This document shows, piece by piece, positions 17,239 through 27,074 of a DNA stretch of 64,000 nt (positions are counted from its first letter, which is position 1; each line of letters begins with the position of its first letter). A program made the translations under genes and the position numbers. Location: NCBI GenBank assembly GCA_964455525.1, contig CAYVWR010000001.1, forward strand, positions 930,001 to 994,000, given 5' to 3'. The notes under the pieces are model-generated. The model had not been told where the DNA came from. It saw only the letters and a list, made by a program, of their open reading frames with translations, and searched no databases. This DNA comes from JAFDZV01 sp964455525. Its GTDB lineage: Bacteria; Bacteroidota; Ignavibacteria; OLB7.

Positions 17239-18663
17239 TTACTCCGGCTCGGCAGTTCCCTCAAGGATGCCTGGACGTGTCCGAGGGAATTTTTCATACC
17301 ACAGGCTCAGAACGTCATGCAGATGTTTTGCGTAGCGGAAGTGTGCACCGGTTCCTGTGCGTAGTTCAGCCTCATAGATGAACTTATCGGCTGTTGTGCC
17401 ATGCTCGAATGTATACTGCGTTCCCAGAAGGCTCCAGTATACATACGACGGGTCCGATTCGGCCAGATATGCAAGTGCCTGCCGTGAAGCACGGTTGCCG
17501 ATAGCAGCTATCGACCGCAACGATCCCGCAGAAGCTTGTGCACGCGCCGACGCCGACGGCAGATCATCAGCAGCATAATAGAACCCTTTCGGTACCAGCG
17601 GGCAGTGTTTTGTGCCGGTCCTGTGACGGTTCAGATCGCGGATATCCGCAAAGGCCACCCCATCCCAGCCAAAACGTACCAGGGTGCGCTTGAGCGATGT
17701 TCCCAGCCATGAGTAGCGGTTGTCATGAAACGAAAGATCATCCGCCAGATCGTCGGCAGATATCCCGTCCGGCAATATCGCATCCAGAAACGCGATGGGA
17801 TCGCAATCGAATGGCGCATGGGGGTCGTCGGTAGAACGTTCACGGCTCCGCCTGGCAATGGCAACAAGGTTGCGGAACTCCGATGCTGCTCCGTGCACGA
17901 ACGAATCCTTCGCCACGGCATGTTTTATCATACGCGGGGCCGAAAGCTCCAGCTCGCTCCGAATCGCAGTGCCAAGCCGTTGTGCCTCCGGCAACGGGTG
18001 CGCCAGTAGATACTGGCATAACTGCACCCATCCCCTGGCCGACATGATAAGCATCATGTTTGTGAGCGCTGCAACCGGGAGGAAATACCGCGCCCGATCG
18101 AACCCATAGTTCCGTCGCATCCGTGCAACCTGCCGCTGCGCCTTGTCGGACGGATCATCCAGAAGCGCCCCTGGAATGCGCATAACCTCCGGTGAGTGTT
18201 CTGCAATCCCCTCCCAGAGCTTCCACGACTGCTCATACGCCGTAAAGCTTTCGTCCATCATCGTCTGCCACCGGCCGATATGTTCCTCCGGGATTCCCAG
18301 ATCCTCCGGTGAGGCAAGCCCCCCTGGTCCCAGCTTGATGTATCGCGTCGATGACTCCTGCCCCCCTGCGGTGGGGCAGAGCGACCAGACGTAATACGCC
18401 AGCCATATCGTCACACCATCGATGAACATGGCAACCGGCGCCATATCGGCAATCGACTGATGCCCGTAGTCGATCATCCTGAAGATCGAATCGACGGATT
18501 TATCGAGATTGTCAGGATCTATCTTGGAGAGTATCCCCTCCAACCCTTCGTTATTACGGGAGTATCGTGCCCCGCTGGCAGCCAGAAGCTCCGGCGTAAG
18601 AGAGGGACGGCCTGCCTGAAGTGATGCTTCGGTGGGACGAATTGCAACCTGGGTTACTTTCAT
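17239..18663 (-). CDS. Long ThyX-family (FAD-dependent thymidylate synthase-like) protein
   Basis: A 474-residue protein, about twice the usual ThyX length of 220-250. The N-terminal half carries the ThyX-like block YGHQSIADM (residues 66-74) and AGGQESSTRYIKL (99-111). The canonical RHR.xS.NE.S.RY motif has lost its RHR (SLCPTAGGQESSTRY). The second half has a region ending in DIRDLNRHRTGTKH, which restores an RHR-like site. It reads as a two-part ThyX in which each half supplies part of the active site. Classical ThyX methylates dUMP using methylene-THF and NAD(P)H; whether this form makes dTMP or has another role is open. It faces a divergent outer-membrane protein gene across a long gap. 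Confidence 0.7.
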   Translation of the reverse strand: MKVTQVAIRPTEASLQAGRPSLTPELLAASGARYSRNNEGLEGILSKIDPDNLDKSVDSIFRMIDYGHQSIADMAPVAMFIDGVTIWLAYYVWSLCPTAGGQESSTRYIKLGPGGLASPEDLGIPEEHIGRWQTMMDESFTAYEQSWKLWEGIAEHSPEVMRIPGALLDDPSDKAQRQVARMRRNYGFDRARYFLPVAALTNMMLIMSARGWVQLCQYLLAHPLPEAQRLGTAIRSELELSAPRMIKHAVAKDSFVHGAASEFRNLVAIARRSRERSTDDPHAPFDCDPIAFLDAILPDGISADDLADDLSFHDNRYSWLGTSLKRTLVRFGWDGVAFADIRDLNRHRTGTKHCPLVPKGFYYAADDLPSASARAQASAGSLRSIAAIGNRASRQALAYLAESDPSYVYWSLLGTQYTFEHGTTADKFIYEAELRTGTGAHFRYAKHLHDVLSLWYEKFPRTRPGILEGTAEPE

Positions 18664-19548
18664 TGCTGATGTACTGGGCTATGTTGGGCTTGCGGAATGC
18701 GGGCGCAGTATAGGTAATTGGGCCTCCCATGCCTGTAACCAAGCGTCACGCCCGGTATACGGTAAGGAAGCAAGCTGCCGGGAAACCAGGGAGACATCTG
18801 CGATGCGCCCGGGATGGAAAGATACGATGCGGGCAGGGCCTGGATATACTGCCGATGTACCGCTCTCTGCTGCGATCGGCAGAAAGGGCAGGAGCTGGCA
18901 TCAGGCATCAACAGGATAGGAGAGGACGTACATCCACAATACATATATACCGATGCGGCCCTTCCACAGAAGGAAACGTCCACCTATGCGGAGCCACCAG
19001 AGCATCTTGATAGAGCCTTCAGCGCCAGTTGCATGGCGCCTACCTTCGGTGCCTGCGCCTTGGAACAGCGCCGGGTGGCATATCGGCACCGTGGTGATAC
19101 CATCGGTCCGCTATCGCTCCCGATAGAAGACGGAGCTTTGGCCGATGCCGAAATGGTACTCGATACTCCCATCCCACAGGCACTGCCATCCGTAGACTCT
19201 CCCGCAACGCTCACCCTTTACCACGCTCGCCAACGATCGTCATGTTCATTATTCCATTATGCAATGAATTTATTATTCAGCGGGGTCAGAATCAATGCAC
19301 ATTGAAATATTCACCATGTAAAACCTTTTCATTACAGGATCAAGCACCATAGTTCCTCCCGTTTTTCGGGGAGGGAAGGGCCGTGGCACGGTGTTGTAGG
19401 GAATGGGAACAAGAGACGATGATGATACAACGTACAAAGAAACGCGAGGCGACAGCCTGACACACAGAGGCGCCGGACGGACAAACGGCACGCACTCGCA
19501 AGCAGGATGATGAACGATAACGTGAAAGCATTTCAGGAGGCAATAGCC
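18664..19548. other. 885-base gap between divergent genes
   Basis: Several overlapping open frames exist, up to 163 codons, but none has protein-like composition, a convincing ribosome binding site or recognisable motifs. A CCTCCCG/CGGGGAGG hairpin with a T5 loop lies near 19356-19375. Promoters of the ThyX-like gene and of the barrel protein must lie here. Confidence 0.5.
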
Positions 19549-20379
19549 ATGAATACGACCAGCTTGAATGAGAAGATCTCGAAGACGATCAAGAGCACAT
19601 GCGCCATCGCATTCTGTCTTGGAATTGGCCTTGTCGGCTCCAGGGCCTCGGCTCAGGATATGAATTACAACTATGACTTCGACATCCCAGCAGAGCGCCA
19701 GATAGATCGCACCGTTGATGAGTTGTTTATCGGCAGAACGGTACAGACACAAAATGCCGGGGAGGTTCAGCTTAGCGTAGGCGCCATGCACCAGCGCGAT
19801 GGAGATCTCCGGTTCACTGAGATCGTATCACGCGCCGAGTACGGCCTGAGCGATCGCTTGCAGCTTCAAGCGCAGCTTCCGTTCCAGATCAACGACCGTC
19901 CATCAAATTTTGAAGCGCAGACGGATGTAAGCAATCTCCAGGTTGGCGCTACCTATAGCATCTTCCGTGGCGATGATCCGGTATCGCTTTCGGCAGGAAT
20001 GGATGTAGCGGTTCCCATCGGCAAGAATGTGGCCATGCCGGACGGACGCAACGACGGGCAGACCATCTGGAAACCATCGCTGATGGCGGCCCATGACTTC
20101 GGTCCGGCCCAGCTTCATGCCGATGCGCAGGCTGAGATAAGCCGTGGTGATGATGCGATCAACTATAACGTCGGCGCGATCTACAAGGGTGGCGTTATCG
20201 CCCCCACAATGGAACTGAACGCCCGCAGCATGCAGAACAGCGCCCCCGAGTTCTACGCGACGCCCGGCCTTTTCTATCGCTTCTCCGAGACCGCCCAGGT
20301 TGGCCTCGGCGTGCCGATCGGCCTTAACGAGCAGTCGCGCGACGGGCAGATCATGGCAAAGATCAACGTGCGGTTCTAA
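19549..20379 (+). CDS. Outer-membrane beta-barrel protein
   Basis: A 276-residue protein starting at ATG 19549, chosen because AGGAGG lies about 9 bases upstream; in-frame ATGs at 19507 and 19510 lack this. It has a signal peptide with cleavage after SRASA (about residue 35). The mature protein is a run of alternating amphipathic strands (for example GEVQLSVGAMHQRDGDLRF, RLQLQAQLPFQI, AQVGLGVPIGL) and ends in the aromatic residue F (INVRF), a typical outer-membrane barrel end. It resembles the transporter-like barrels annotated as putative porins. The substrate is unknown. It is monocistronic, with a strong terminator following. Confidence 0.8.
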   Translation: MNTTSLNEKISKTIKSTCAIAFCLGIGLVGSRASAQDMNYNYDFDIPAERQIDRTVDELFIGRTVQTQNAGEVQLSVGAMHQRDGDLRFTEIVSRAEYGLSDRLQLQAQLPFQINDRPSNFEAQTDVSNLQVGATYSIFRGDDPVSLSAGMDVAVPIGKNVAMPDGRNDGQTIWKPSLMAAHDFGPAQLHADAQAEISRGDDAINYNVGAIYKGGVIAPTMELNARSMQNSAPEFYATPGLFYRFSETAQVGLGVPIGLNEQSRDGQIMAKINVRF

Positions 20380-20434
20380 GATCCTTTATCGTCCCAGCGA
20401 GCGCACAACAACCCTCGCTACCAGCAAAAAAGGA

Positions 20435-20468
20435 AAACGGCTCGATGGAGTATACCATCGAGCCGTTT
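20435..20468. terminator. Strong bidirectional terminator
   Basis: AAACGGCTCGATGG/CCATCGAGCCGTTT, a perfect 14-bp stem with a 6-base loop, between the barrel gene (plus) and the converging TonB receptor gene (minus). It suits both strands. Confidence 0.75.
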
Positions 20469-20635
20469 CGCCATATGGACGCGTTACAGACCCCATACCA
20501 GCCATTACATTATCGCCACAGAATTCTCGTGTGCCCCGCTGTTTGTATCTCCGCCCCTTTGCGCGAGCATCACTCAGGGCGATCCGGCGCAGCAGGCCTT
20601 GCAGCAGCACGATCAACGTCTCCCCCCACAGGCGT

Positions 20636-23131
20636 TCACATGCCAAAATCCTCCATATCCTCCGAGGGTGCTCCTTGTCCATCGCGGGTACGCCGGGAGC
20701 TGCGATCGGATGTGCCGAAGGTATAACTGAACGTCAGGAAATATCCGCCCGACTCCCAGACCCGCCGTGACTCCTGATAATAGCGGGGATCGTTGCGAAT
20801 CATCCCGAAGCCACGCAGCTTGAAAGGATCGCTTGCCCGCAGGCCAACCCGTGCCTTATCATTGAAGAATTTCTTCTGTACGGTGAAATCCATCATCTGC
20901 ATCGCCTTCATCTCCCCTCCCTCCACTTTCATCGGCGCACGATAGAAATAGCTTGCTTGAACGTCTATTCCCTCCGGCAGCATACACGTTGCATTGGCTC
21001 GCGCGCTCCAGGAAATGCCATCGCTGCCAAGATCGGCTTCCACATTATTGGCATCGGTCACCGAACGATATGCGCTTACCGAGGCAAACGCCCGTATCCA
21101 GTCGGTTGGCCGGATCGTGCCGACAAGGTCCAGGCCATAGGACTGATTCACATCAAAATTGACAAATGTCGATGTGGAAATACCGGAGGAATCGATCACC
21201 TCGAAGCGGCGGATCACATCGGTTGAACGCCGATAGAACGGCGTAGCGGTAAGCGTGATGCCTTCGCCAAAAAACACCCCGCTTACCTCGTAGGAATCGG
21301 TATACTCCGGCTTCAAATGCGGATTGCCCGCATTGCGGAACTGGGGATCGCTGTAGGTAATAAAGGGATTGAGCGAGCGAATCCTGGGGCGCTGCACGCG
21401 TCTGCCATAACTCGCCTTGAACTGAAGCGCATCGCTCGGCTTATAATTGAGGAACGCGCTTGGAAAGACACTGATATAATCGTTCTCGAATTGCTCGCCG
21501 CTCGTCAGCAGATCGAACGTGGTATATGCCCCTTCGACACGAACACCGATCTGGGTGGAGAAATCGCCGAATTCCTGCCCATACGTGCCATAGACGGCAT
21601 GGATCTGCCGCTTATACTCGTAGGTATTATTCAACGCCATATCTGGACGGAACTCGCCGGCAGCCGGATCGAGCGACTCGGAAAAATAATCGCCACCGAT
21701 CTGCTCCACCTTGCCCTGGTATCCTGTCTCCAGACGGGAGCCGGGCACAACCAGGGGGCGCACATAATCGACCTGCATCGAATATTCATTGAACTTCCTA
21801 TCCTCGGCTGTTCGCTGCAACTGCCGAAGCGAGTCGCGCGGCGATCCATCCAGCGAAAAGTCGTTCTGCGTATAATCCGTCTGGTCCAGCTCATTCTCCC
21901 GGCCATAACGAACCTCCGCACTCAACTCGTGCTTGCTCGGCTCCAGCACCAGCTTATACCCCAGGCGGTAATCCATGCTGGTTTCATCATCTCTGCTTTC
22001 AGCATCCCGATCGTAGCGGCGCAGGAACGCGCGGTCTGTGGCCAGTTCCGTTGTTGCACTGGTGGAACGTCCATCGGCAGCACGACTATTTACCACAGCG
22101 GAGAGGGAGAAGGTTCCTGCGCTGCCGAGACTATAATCGGCGCTGGTATTGAGAGAGTGGGAAAGGGAATTGCGATTGTTCTCCGAACGCTGTTCCAGGA
22201 TCGGCGTCAGCCCCGGAACCCGATTCTCCCGATAGCGGGTCCCCGAGCCATCGCGATTGCCATGGTTCAGCGCATAGCTTCCAAACACGTTCCAGGGACC
22301 ATCGCCATAGGCCATATTCACCCCGATGTTCTGCGAGTTGGTGGTGCTGATGGCCCCATTGACCCCGCCGCTGAACCCACGGCTTGTACGCTGATCCAGA
22401 ACGATGTTGATAATGCCTCCCATCCCCTCAGGATCGTATTTGACCGACGGATTGGTGACAACCTCGATACGCTCTACCGAACCGGCCGGGAGTCCGCGAA
22501 GAAAATTTGTGAGGGCATCCCCCTGAAGGATCATCGGACGGCCATTGACCTGGATCGCCACATTCTGATTGCCGCGAAGGCTCACCTTGTCGTCGGCATC
22601 CACCTCTACCGATGGGATATTCCGAAGCACATCGGTGGCATTGCCGCCTGCACTTACCGTCAGATCGCTTGTCTTGTACACGGTCCGGTCGGCCTCCACG
22701 GTCATGAAATCCCGCTCGGCAGTAACAACGATCTCATCGTTGCGTGCGGCGTTGACGCGCAGGGCAACACGTCCCAGATCGGCCTCCTGAGCGCCGGGAC
22801 GAATCATGATGCCGGAGATAACCCGAACGGCATACCCTACATAGCTGACCCGTGCGTAATACCGTCCCGGCCCCAGCCCGACGATCGAGAACCGGCCATC
22901 GCGACCGGCAATCGCCCCGGTAGCTAGGGTAGAATCGGCGGCATTCCAGATCGCGACCGTTGCTCCTGGCAGGAGCGCCCCGCTGGAGCTATCGGCGACA
23001 ATTCCGGTAACCGTTCCCTGCGCTCCCTCCCCCGAACGGCTGGCTGGTGCGCGCCCCTGCGCCAGGGCTATTTCCGCCGACGCAATCATAGAAACAAGAA
23101 CTATCGACCGCAGAACAAGAGATCTCTTCAT
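20636..23131 (-). CDS. TonB-dependent receptor, OMP_b-brl_3 type (copy 1)
   Basis: An 831-residue outer-membrane receptor. It has a signal peptide (cleavage after ALAQ, about residue 25) and a carboxypeptidase regulatory-like domain (about 40-130, VTGIVADSSSGALLPGATV). A plug domain follows at about 135-250, with LRGNQNVAIQVNGRP and VERIEVVTNPSVKYDPEGMGG. A 22-strand-type barrel runs to the C-terminus. It imports a ligand using TonB energy; the ligand is not predictable from sequence. Copy 2 (23522-26017) has exactly the same length and domain order and is 390 bases upstream on the same strand, so the two arose by tandem duplication. The C-terminus (EDMEDFGM) lacks a terminal aromatic residue. 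Confidence 0.9.
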   Translation of the reverse strand: MKRSLVLRSIVLVSMIASAEIALAQGRAPASRSGEGAQGTVTGIVADSSSGALLPGATVAIWNAADSTLATGAIAGRDGRFSIVGLGPGRYYARVSYVGYAVRVISGIMIRPGAQEADLGRVALRVNAARNDEIVVTAERDFMTVEADRTVYKTSDLTVSAGGNATDVLRNIPSVEVDADDKVSLRGNQNVAIQVNGRPMILQGDALTNFLRGLPAGSVERIEVVTNPSVKYDPEGMGGIINIVLDQRTSRGFSGGVNGAISTTNSQNIGVNMAYGDGPWNVFGSYALNHGNRDGSGTRYRENRVPGLTPILEQRSENNRNSLSHSLNTSADYSLGSAGTFSLSAVVNSRAADGRSTSATTELATDRAFLRRYDRDAESRDDETSMDYRLGYKLVLEPSKHELSAEVRYGRENELDQTDYTQNDFSLDGSPRDSLRQLQRTAEDRKFNEYSMQVDYVRPLVVPGSRLETGYQGKVEQIGGDYFSESLDPAAGEFRPDMALNNTYEYKRQIHAVYGTYGQEFGDFSTQIGVRVEGAYTTFDLLTSGEQFENDYISVFPSAFLNYKPSDALQFKASYGRRVQRPRIRSLNPFITYSDPQFRNAGNPHLKPEYTDSYEVSGVFFGEGITLTATPFYRRSTDVIRRFEVIDSSGISTSTFVNFDVNQSYGLDLVGTIRPTDWIRAFASVSAYRSVTDANNVEADLGSDGISWSARANATCMLPEGIDVQASYFYRAPMKVEGGEMKAMQMMDFTVQKKFFNDKARVGLRASDPFKLRGFGMIRNDPRYYQESRRVWESGGYFLTFSYTFGTSDRSSRRTRDGQGAPSEDMEDFGM

Positions 23132-23151
23132 ACATCAGAACAAAGGATACA

Positions 23152-23160
23152 TGTACAATG
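23152..23160 (-). promoter_or_regulatory. ATTGTACAT motif upstream of receptor copy 1
   Basis: The nonamer lies 21 bases upstream of the start codon. The same nonamer is 31 bases upstream of the copy 2 start (26048-26056). It may be a shared control site or a leftover of the duplication. Confidence 0.35.
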
Positions 23161-23162
23161 CA

Positions 23163-23197
23163 GGCCGATCATTATCGCATCGCGACGATGATCGGCC
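23163..23197. promoter_or_regulatory. Leader hairpin of receptor copy 1
   Basis: GGCCGATCAT/ATGATCGGCC, a perfect 10-bp stem with a 15-base loop, 32-66 bases upstream of the start codon. It may be an attenuator or transcript-stabilising structure. Confidence 0.4.
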
Positions 23198-23356
23198 ACA
23201 GGATAAGGAAAACGTGACTATCGGCGTTTACATGAACTGCCGAAGAGGCCACCACCCCGGCAGGCACACGAGGGTGGTTGAAACCAACCATGCACCGTAC
23301 CCATTCCCCCTCAACCAGCCGGGGAGCCGATGGGCAGATACTTTGAGACCATAGCC

Positions 23357-23383
23357 CCGGATCGGTTCCTGAACCGGAGCCGG
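23357..23383 (-). terminator. Hairpin after receptor copy 2
   Basis: CCGG-AT-CGGTTC-CT-GAACCG-GAG-CCGG forms an interrupted GC-rich stem 139 bases past the stop of copy 2. There is no U-tract. Confidence 0.35.
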
Positions 23384-23521
23384 GAGAATCAGGATGATAG
23401 GAAATTTCTCCCAGCTCTCCCGTCCTCCACACCGAGACAGGCCCCCACCGCACCTCCGATTGCAATGGCTGCCCCACAAGACGATCAGGGCAGCGCCGGA
23501 AGTCTCCCTATCGGGGCCGAT

Positions 23522-26017
23522 CTACATACCATAACCATCCAGTCCGCCACCGCCCGGCTGTGGCTGTTGTCCACGATCGCGGCGCGGCATCGCACTCTGG
23601 TTGCCGAAGTTATAGCTGAAGGTGAGAAAGAGGCTGCGCGAATTCCATGTGCGATCGTATTTCTGGTAGAAGCGGCTATCATCGCGCACAACATTGAACC
23701 CCATCCAGTTGAACGGATCGCTGACCCGCAGGCCAACCCTGCCACGATCGCCGAACACCCTCTGCTGAATGGAAAGATCAACCGACGACCAGGAACCGAT
23801 ACGTCCCCCTTCGATGGTCATGGGAGCACGATAGAAATAGCTTGCCTGAAGATCCAGCCCTTTCATCAGGGTGAACGTGGCGTTGCCACGAAGCATCCAG
23901 ATAAATCCATCGCTGCCGAGATCCTCCTGGATATTCCCGGCATTGGTCACCGTCCTATATGCGCTTGCGCTTGCAAAGGCGTTCAGCCAGTCGCGCACCC
24001 GCACCGTGCCGATCAGATCCGCACCATAGGATTCGTTCGTATCAAAGTTCAGAAACGTCACCGTGGAAACGTCGTTGCTATCGGTGATATCATAACGCCG
24101 GATGATATCGGTGGACTGCCGGTAGAACGGGGTCAGCGTCAGCGTGCCGTTCTCTGCAAAGTAGACTGCGCTCAGCTCGTATGTATTGGTGTATTCCGGC
24201 TTCAGAGAAGGATTGCCTGACTCGCGGAACGTAGGATCGACAAAATTGATCGTCGGATTCAGCGCCTGAATCCACGGGCGCTGTACGCGGCGGCTATAGC
24301 TGGCCTTAAGTTGAAGCGCATCGCTTGCCTTATAGTTGAGGAAGACGCTTGGGAACGCACTGAAATAATCATTATCGAACGACTGCCCCAGCCCAAGAGC
24401 ATTAAATCGGGTCTGCGCCTGTTCAAGGCGTACTCCCACCTGAACGGAGAAGTCGCCAAGCTCCTGGCCAAGCGTGCCATAGGCAGCATGGATCTCCCGT
24501 CTGTAGTCATAGGCGTTGTCCGGCCCCGCATCGGGTTGAAACGTAGCAGTGGCATTATCGAACGTCCCAAAGGTGAAATCCCCCTTGGTCCCTTCCACCT
24601 CCCCTTTATAGCCTGTCTCCAGCCGCGATCCATCCCAGAGAGAGCGAACATAATCCAGTTGCACGGAGTAGCTGGTGACGGTATTGTCATCTGCGGAACG
24701 CTGGCGCACTGGCAGCGAATCCCCTGCTGGTGCTCCATCGAGCACCAGATTATTCTGGATATAATCGGTGGTAACCTCGCTGCTCTCCGTGCCGAAACGG
24801 ACCTCGGCACTCAACTCGTGCTTGCTCGGCTCCAGCACCAGCTTGTAGCCGAGACGATAATCCATCGGCACGCCATCGCGATTGGCGGTGGCGCTCCGAT
24901 CGTACCGCTGCACCATCGTTCCGGCGGCATCAAGTTCCCGGGAATGGTTGACCGAAAGCTCCTCTCCGTTACGCAGCCCGCCAACGGCCACAAGCGAGAG
25001 CGTATTCGCCCCGAACGTATAATCGACGCTTGCATTGATCGAATGCCCCGGATAGGTGCCATCGTCATCGGAATGCTGTTCTAGAATAGACGTCATGCCT
25101 GGGGCATACGTTCTCCGATAACGATCGCCGGACGCATTGCGAGATCCATAATAGAAGGAATAACTGCCAAAGATATTCCAAGGCCCATCGCCATAAGCAA
25201 GACTGCCCCCTACATTATAATTGTTATTGGAAGATGCCGATCCTGTGATATTGCCGCTCAGCCCACGGCTGGTCTTCTGGTCGAGAACGATGTTGATAAT
25301 GCCCCCCATCCCCTCCGGGTCGTATTTTGCGGAGGGATTGGTGACAACCTCGACCCGTTCGATGGCACTGGAAGGAAGCCCACGAAGAAACGCCGTAAGC
25401 GCCTCTCCTTTTAGCACCATCGGGCGGCCATTAAGTTGAACCGCCACGTTCTGATTGCCACGGAGGCTTACGGTGCCATTGGCATCCACCTCCACCTGCG
25501 GAAGATTACGAAGCACATCGGTTGCATTGCCGCCGGAACTCACCGCAAGATCCCCCGTCTTGTATATTGTACGGTCAATCCCAACCGTCATAAAATCCCG
25601 CTCGGCGGTTACGGTGATCTCCTGCTGGCGTGCTACATCCACCGCCAGCATAATGCGTCCCAGATCGACTTGCAACGCATCAGGCCGTATGGCAATGCCG
25701 CCAACAATGCGCGTGGTGCGCCCCACATAGGTGATCTTCGCATAATATGTTCCCGGAGGTACCGCGCCGATGCTAAACGTTCCATTGCGCTCGGCAATGG
25801 CTCCGGTTATCAGTGTTGAATCGGCCGCGCTCCAGAGCGCAACCGAAGCTCCCGCCAGAGGAGTATCGGCAGTGCTGTCGATCACCATGCCACTCACCTT
25901 CCCCTGTGGTCCCTGTCCGGGAAGTGCGCCTGCTCCGGTCCGTTGTGCGATGACACTTCCATACGTTGCCGCAAGACATACGGCAACAGCAACAATGTGG
26001 CTATACGATCTCTTCAT
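23522..26017 (-). CDS. TonB-dependent receptor, OMP_b-brl_3 type (copy 2)
   Basis: An 831-residue outer-membrane receptor, the tandem paralogue of 20636-23131. The signal peptide (MKRSYSHIVAVAVCLAATYG) is followed by a carboxypeptidase regulatory-like domain (VSGMVIDSTADTPLAGASV, about 40-58). The plug has the same LRGNQNVAVQLNGRP and VERVEVVTNPSAKYDPEGMG blocks, and the barrel follows to the C-terminus. The strands GYKLVLEPSKHELSAEVR and LKASYSRRVQRPWI are nearly the same in both copies, while loop regions differ. That suggests different ligand specificity. The C-terminal tail is Gln/Gly-rich (RRDRGQQPQPGGGG). A long non-coding stretch lies upstream. Confidence 0.9.
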   Translation of the reverse strand: MKRSYSHIVAVAVCLAATYGSVIAQRTGAGALPGQGPQGKVSGMVIDSTADTPLAGASVALWSAADSTLITGAIAERNGTFSIGAVPPGTYYAKITYVGRTTRIVGGIAIRPDALQVDLGRIMLAVDVARQQEITVTAERDFMTVGIDRTIYKTGDLAVSSGGNATDVLRNLPQVEVDANGTVSLRGNQNVAVQLNGRPMVLKGEALTAFLRGLPSSAIERVEVVTNPSAKYDPEGMGGIINIVLDQKTSRGLSGNITGSASSNNNYNVGGSLAYGDGPWNIFGSYSFYYGSRNASGDRYRRTYAPGMTSILEQHSDDDGTYPGHSINASVDYTFGANTLSLVAVGGLRNGEELSVNHSRELDAAGTMVQRYDRSATANRDGVPMDYRLGYKLVLEPSKHELSAEVRFGTESSEVTTDYIQNNLVLDGAPAGDSLPVRQRSADDNTVTSYSVQLDYVRSLWDGSRLETGYKGEVEGTKGDFTFGTFDNATATFQPDAGPDNAYDYRREIHAAYGTLGQELGDFSVQVGVRLEQAQTRFNALGLGQSFDNDYFSAFPSVFLNYKASDALQLKASYSRRVQRPWIQALNPTINFVDPTFRESGNPSLKPEYTNTYELSAVYFAENGTLTLTPFYRQSTDIIRRYDITDSNDVSTVTFLNFDTNESYGADLIGTVRVRDWLNAFASASAYRTVTNAGNIQEDLGSDGFIWMLRGNATFTLMKGLDLQASYFYRAPMTIEGGRIGSWSSVDLSIQQRVFGDRGRVGLRVSDPFNWMGFNVVRDDSRFYQKYDRTWNSRSLFLTFSYNFGNQSAMPRRDRGQQPQPGGGGLDGYGM

Positions 26018-27074
26018 AGAGGGATATTCCGATGCTGGGAAACGTTGATGTACAATTTCCTGTCACACACATGGCTCTACGGGAATCATCCCGATATATG
26101 CCCCGGTGTGTCTCCCGGGCTGCGCATTAGTATCGTGCCGAGGGAGAGTGCAGCCCTACGCGCGACTGGGAGATTGAGTTGCAGCGCAACACAGGGTCTT
26201 TTTTTTATCGCTCCTCCAGAAAACTATTCGTAATCCCCGATTCCAAGGCAGACATCACCACCATGCTCCAGGCTGGAATAGAGAGCCGTTCCAACGGCAC
26301 GAGATCCCCTGGACAATGGCAGCGGCAACATCATCGAGATCATATTTTTTTTCTCGTTGAAATTCCTGGGATTTCCCCTGCGTACAGCAAAGGCCGGTAC
26401 CACCCGGCAACACACCGATCCTTTGCATCTCCCGAACCCTCATCAGCGGCATTGATATGAGCGCCGAAGAAATTTTGCAGGAGATACGATATGCCCATCG
26501 TAGTAGCTCCCGCCGCTACCCAGACCAATCACCCAGACCATCCGGCGCAACGGCCCGAAGAACGGACACCCGGAAGAGCACCAGGTGCTCGTCATATAGA
26601 GCGCCAACGCATACAAACGCATACCAGGCAACATGGATGGAGCAATCCATACAAGATGAAACAACTGGCTATCCTCCGCTTCACTCGATCCATGAAATCC
26701 ACGAACAGAAGAGGCGAAACGGAATGAGCGATACCAAGGCACGGCTGGCCTGCTCCCGGAGCACCATCCGCATTTGTAGGTCCGGGCACATCAATCGCCA
26801 ATGGAAATAGAGAATGGCATTGCCAGGAAATCGCCCGGATGGCAATATCACAACGGCTTATCCGTGAAACGGTGGTTATAGGAGGGATACGCAGCATGCT
26901 CGGCTCCGGGTTCACTCCCCGGGTATGGCAGCAGATGGAATCGCTCACCTGCACCGGAGCGAGCGCTCCCTGAGAATCAGGATTATCACGGAAATCTCCT
27001 GTAAGTGTGCGATCTTCCCTCCGCACCGGCACCCGAAAAGCCAGGTGCATTCAGGACCCCCAAGGACTCGTGAC
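26018..27074. other. 1,057-base gap between divergent genes
   Basis: Open frames up to 152 codons exist, but their products are rich in Arg, Cys and Met in a way typical of shadow frames and show no domain. It includes the ATTGTACAT motif at 26048-26056 and several short homopolymer runs. I see no RNA gene that I can name. Confidence 0.5.
26048..26056 (-). promoter_or_regulatory. ATTGTACAT motif upstream of receptor copy 2
   Basis: Second copy of the nonamer described at 23152-23160, 31 bases upstream of the start codon. Confidence 0.35.

Larger units (their letters stand above)
23132..23521. other. Gap between tandem receptors with two hairpins
   Basis: 390 bases without a gene. It contains a hairpin near the end of copy 2 (23357-23383), another close to the start of copy 1 (23163-23197) and the ATTGTACAT motif. 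No known riboswitch pattern was recognised. Confidence 0.5.

Noticed and set aside
18814..19305. 163-codon open frame between the ThyX-like gene and the barrel protein gene
   Set aside because: Composition (many Arg, Cys and His), no ribosome binding site and no domain; it looks like a chance frame in a non-coding gap.
23132..23521. Cobalamin-type riboswitch before the TonB receptor
   Set aside because: The conserved B12-box pattern is not visible; only two simple hairpins are seen.
26592..27050. 152-codon open frame on the minus strand upstream of the HEAT-like gene
   Set aside because: No recognisable motif, odd composition and poor start context; overlaps other chance frames.
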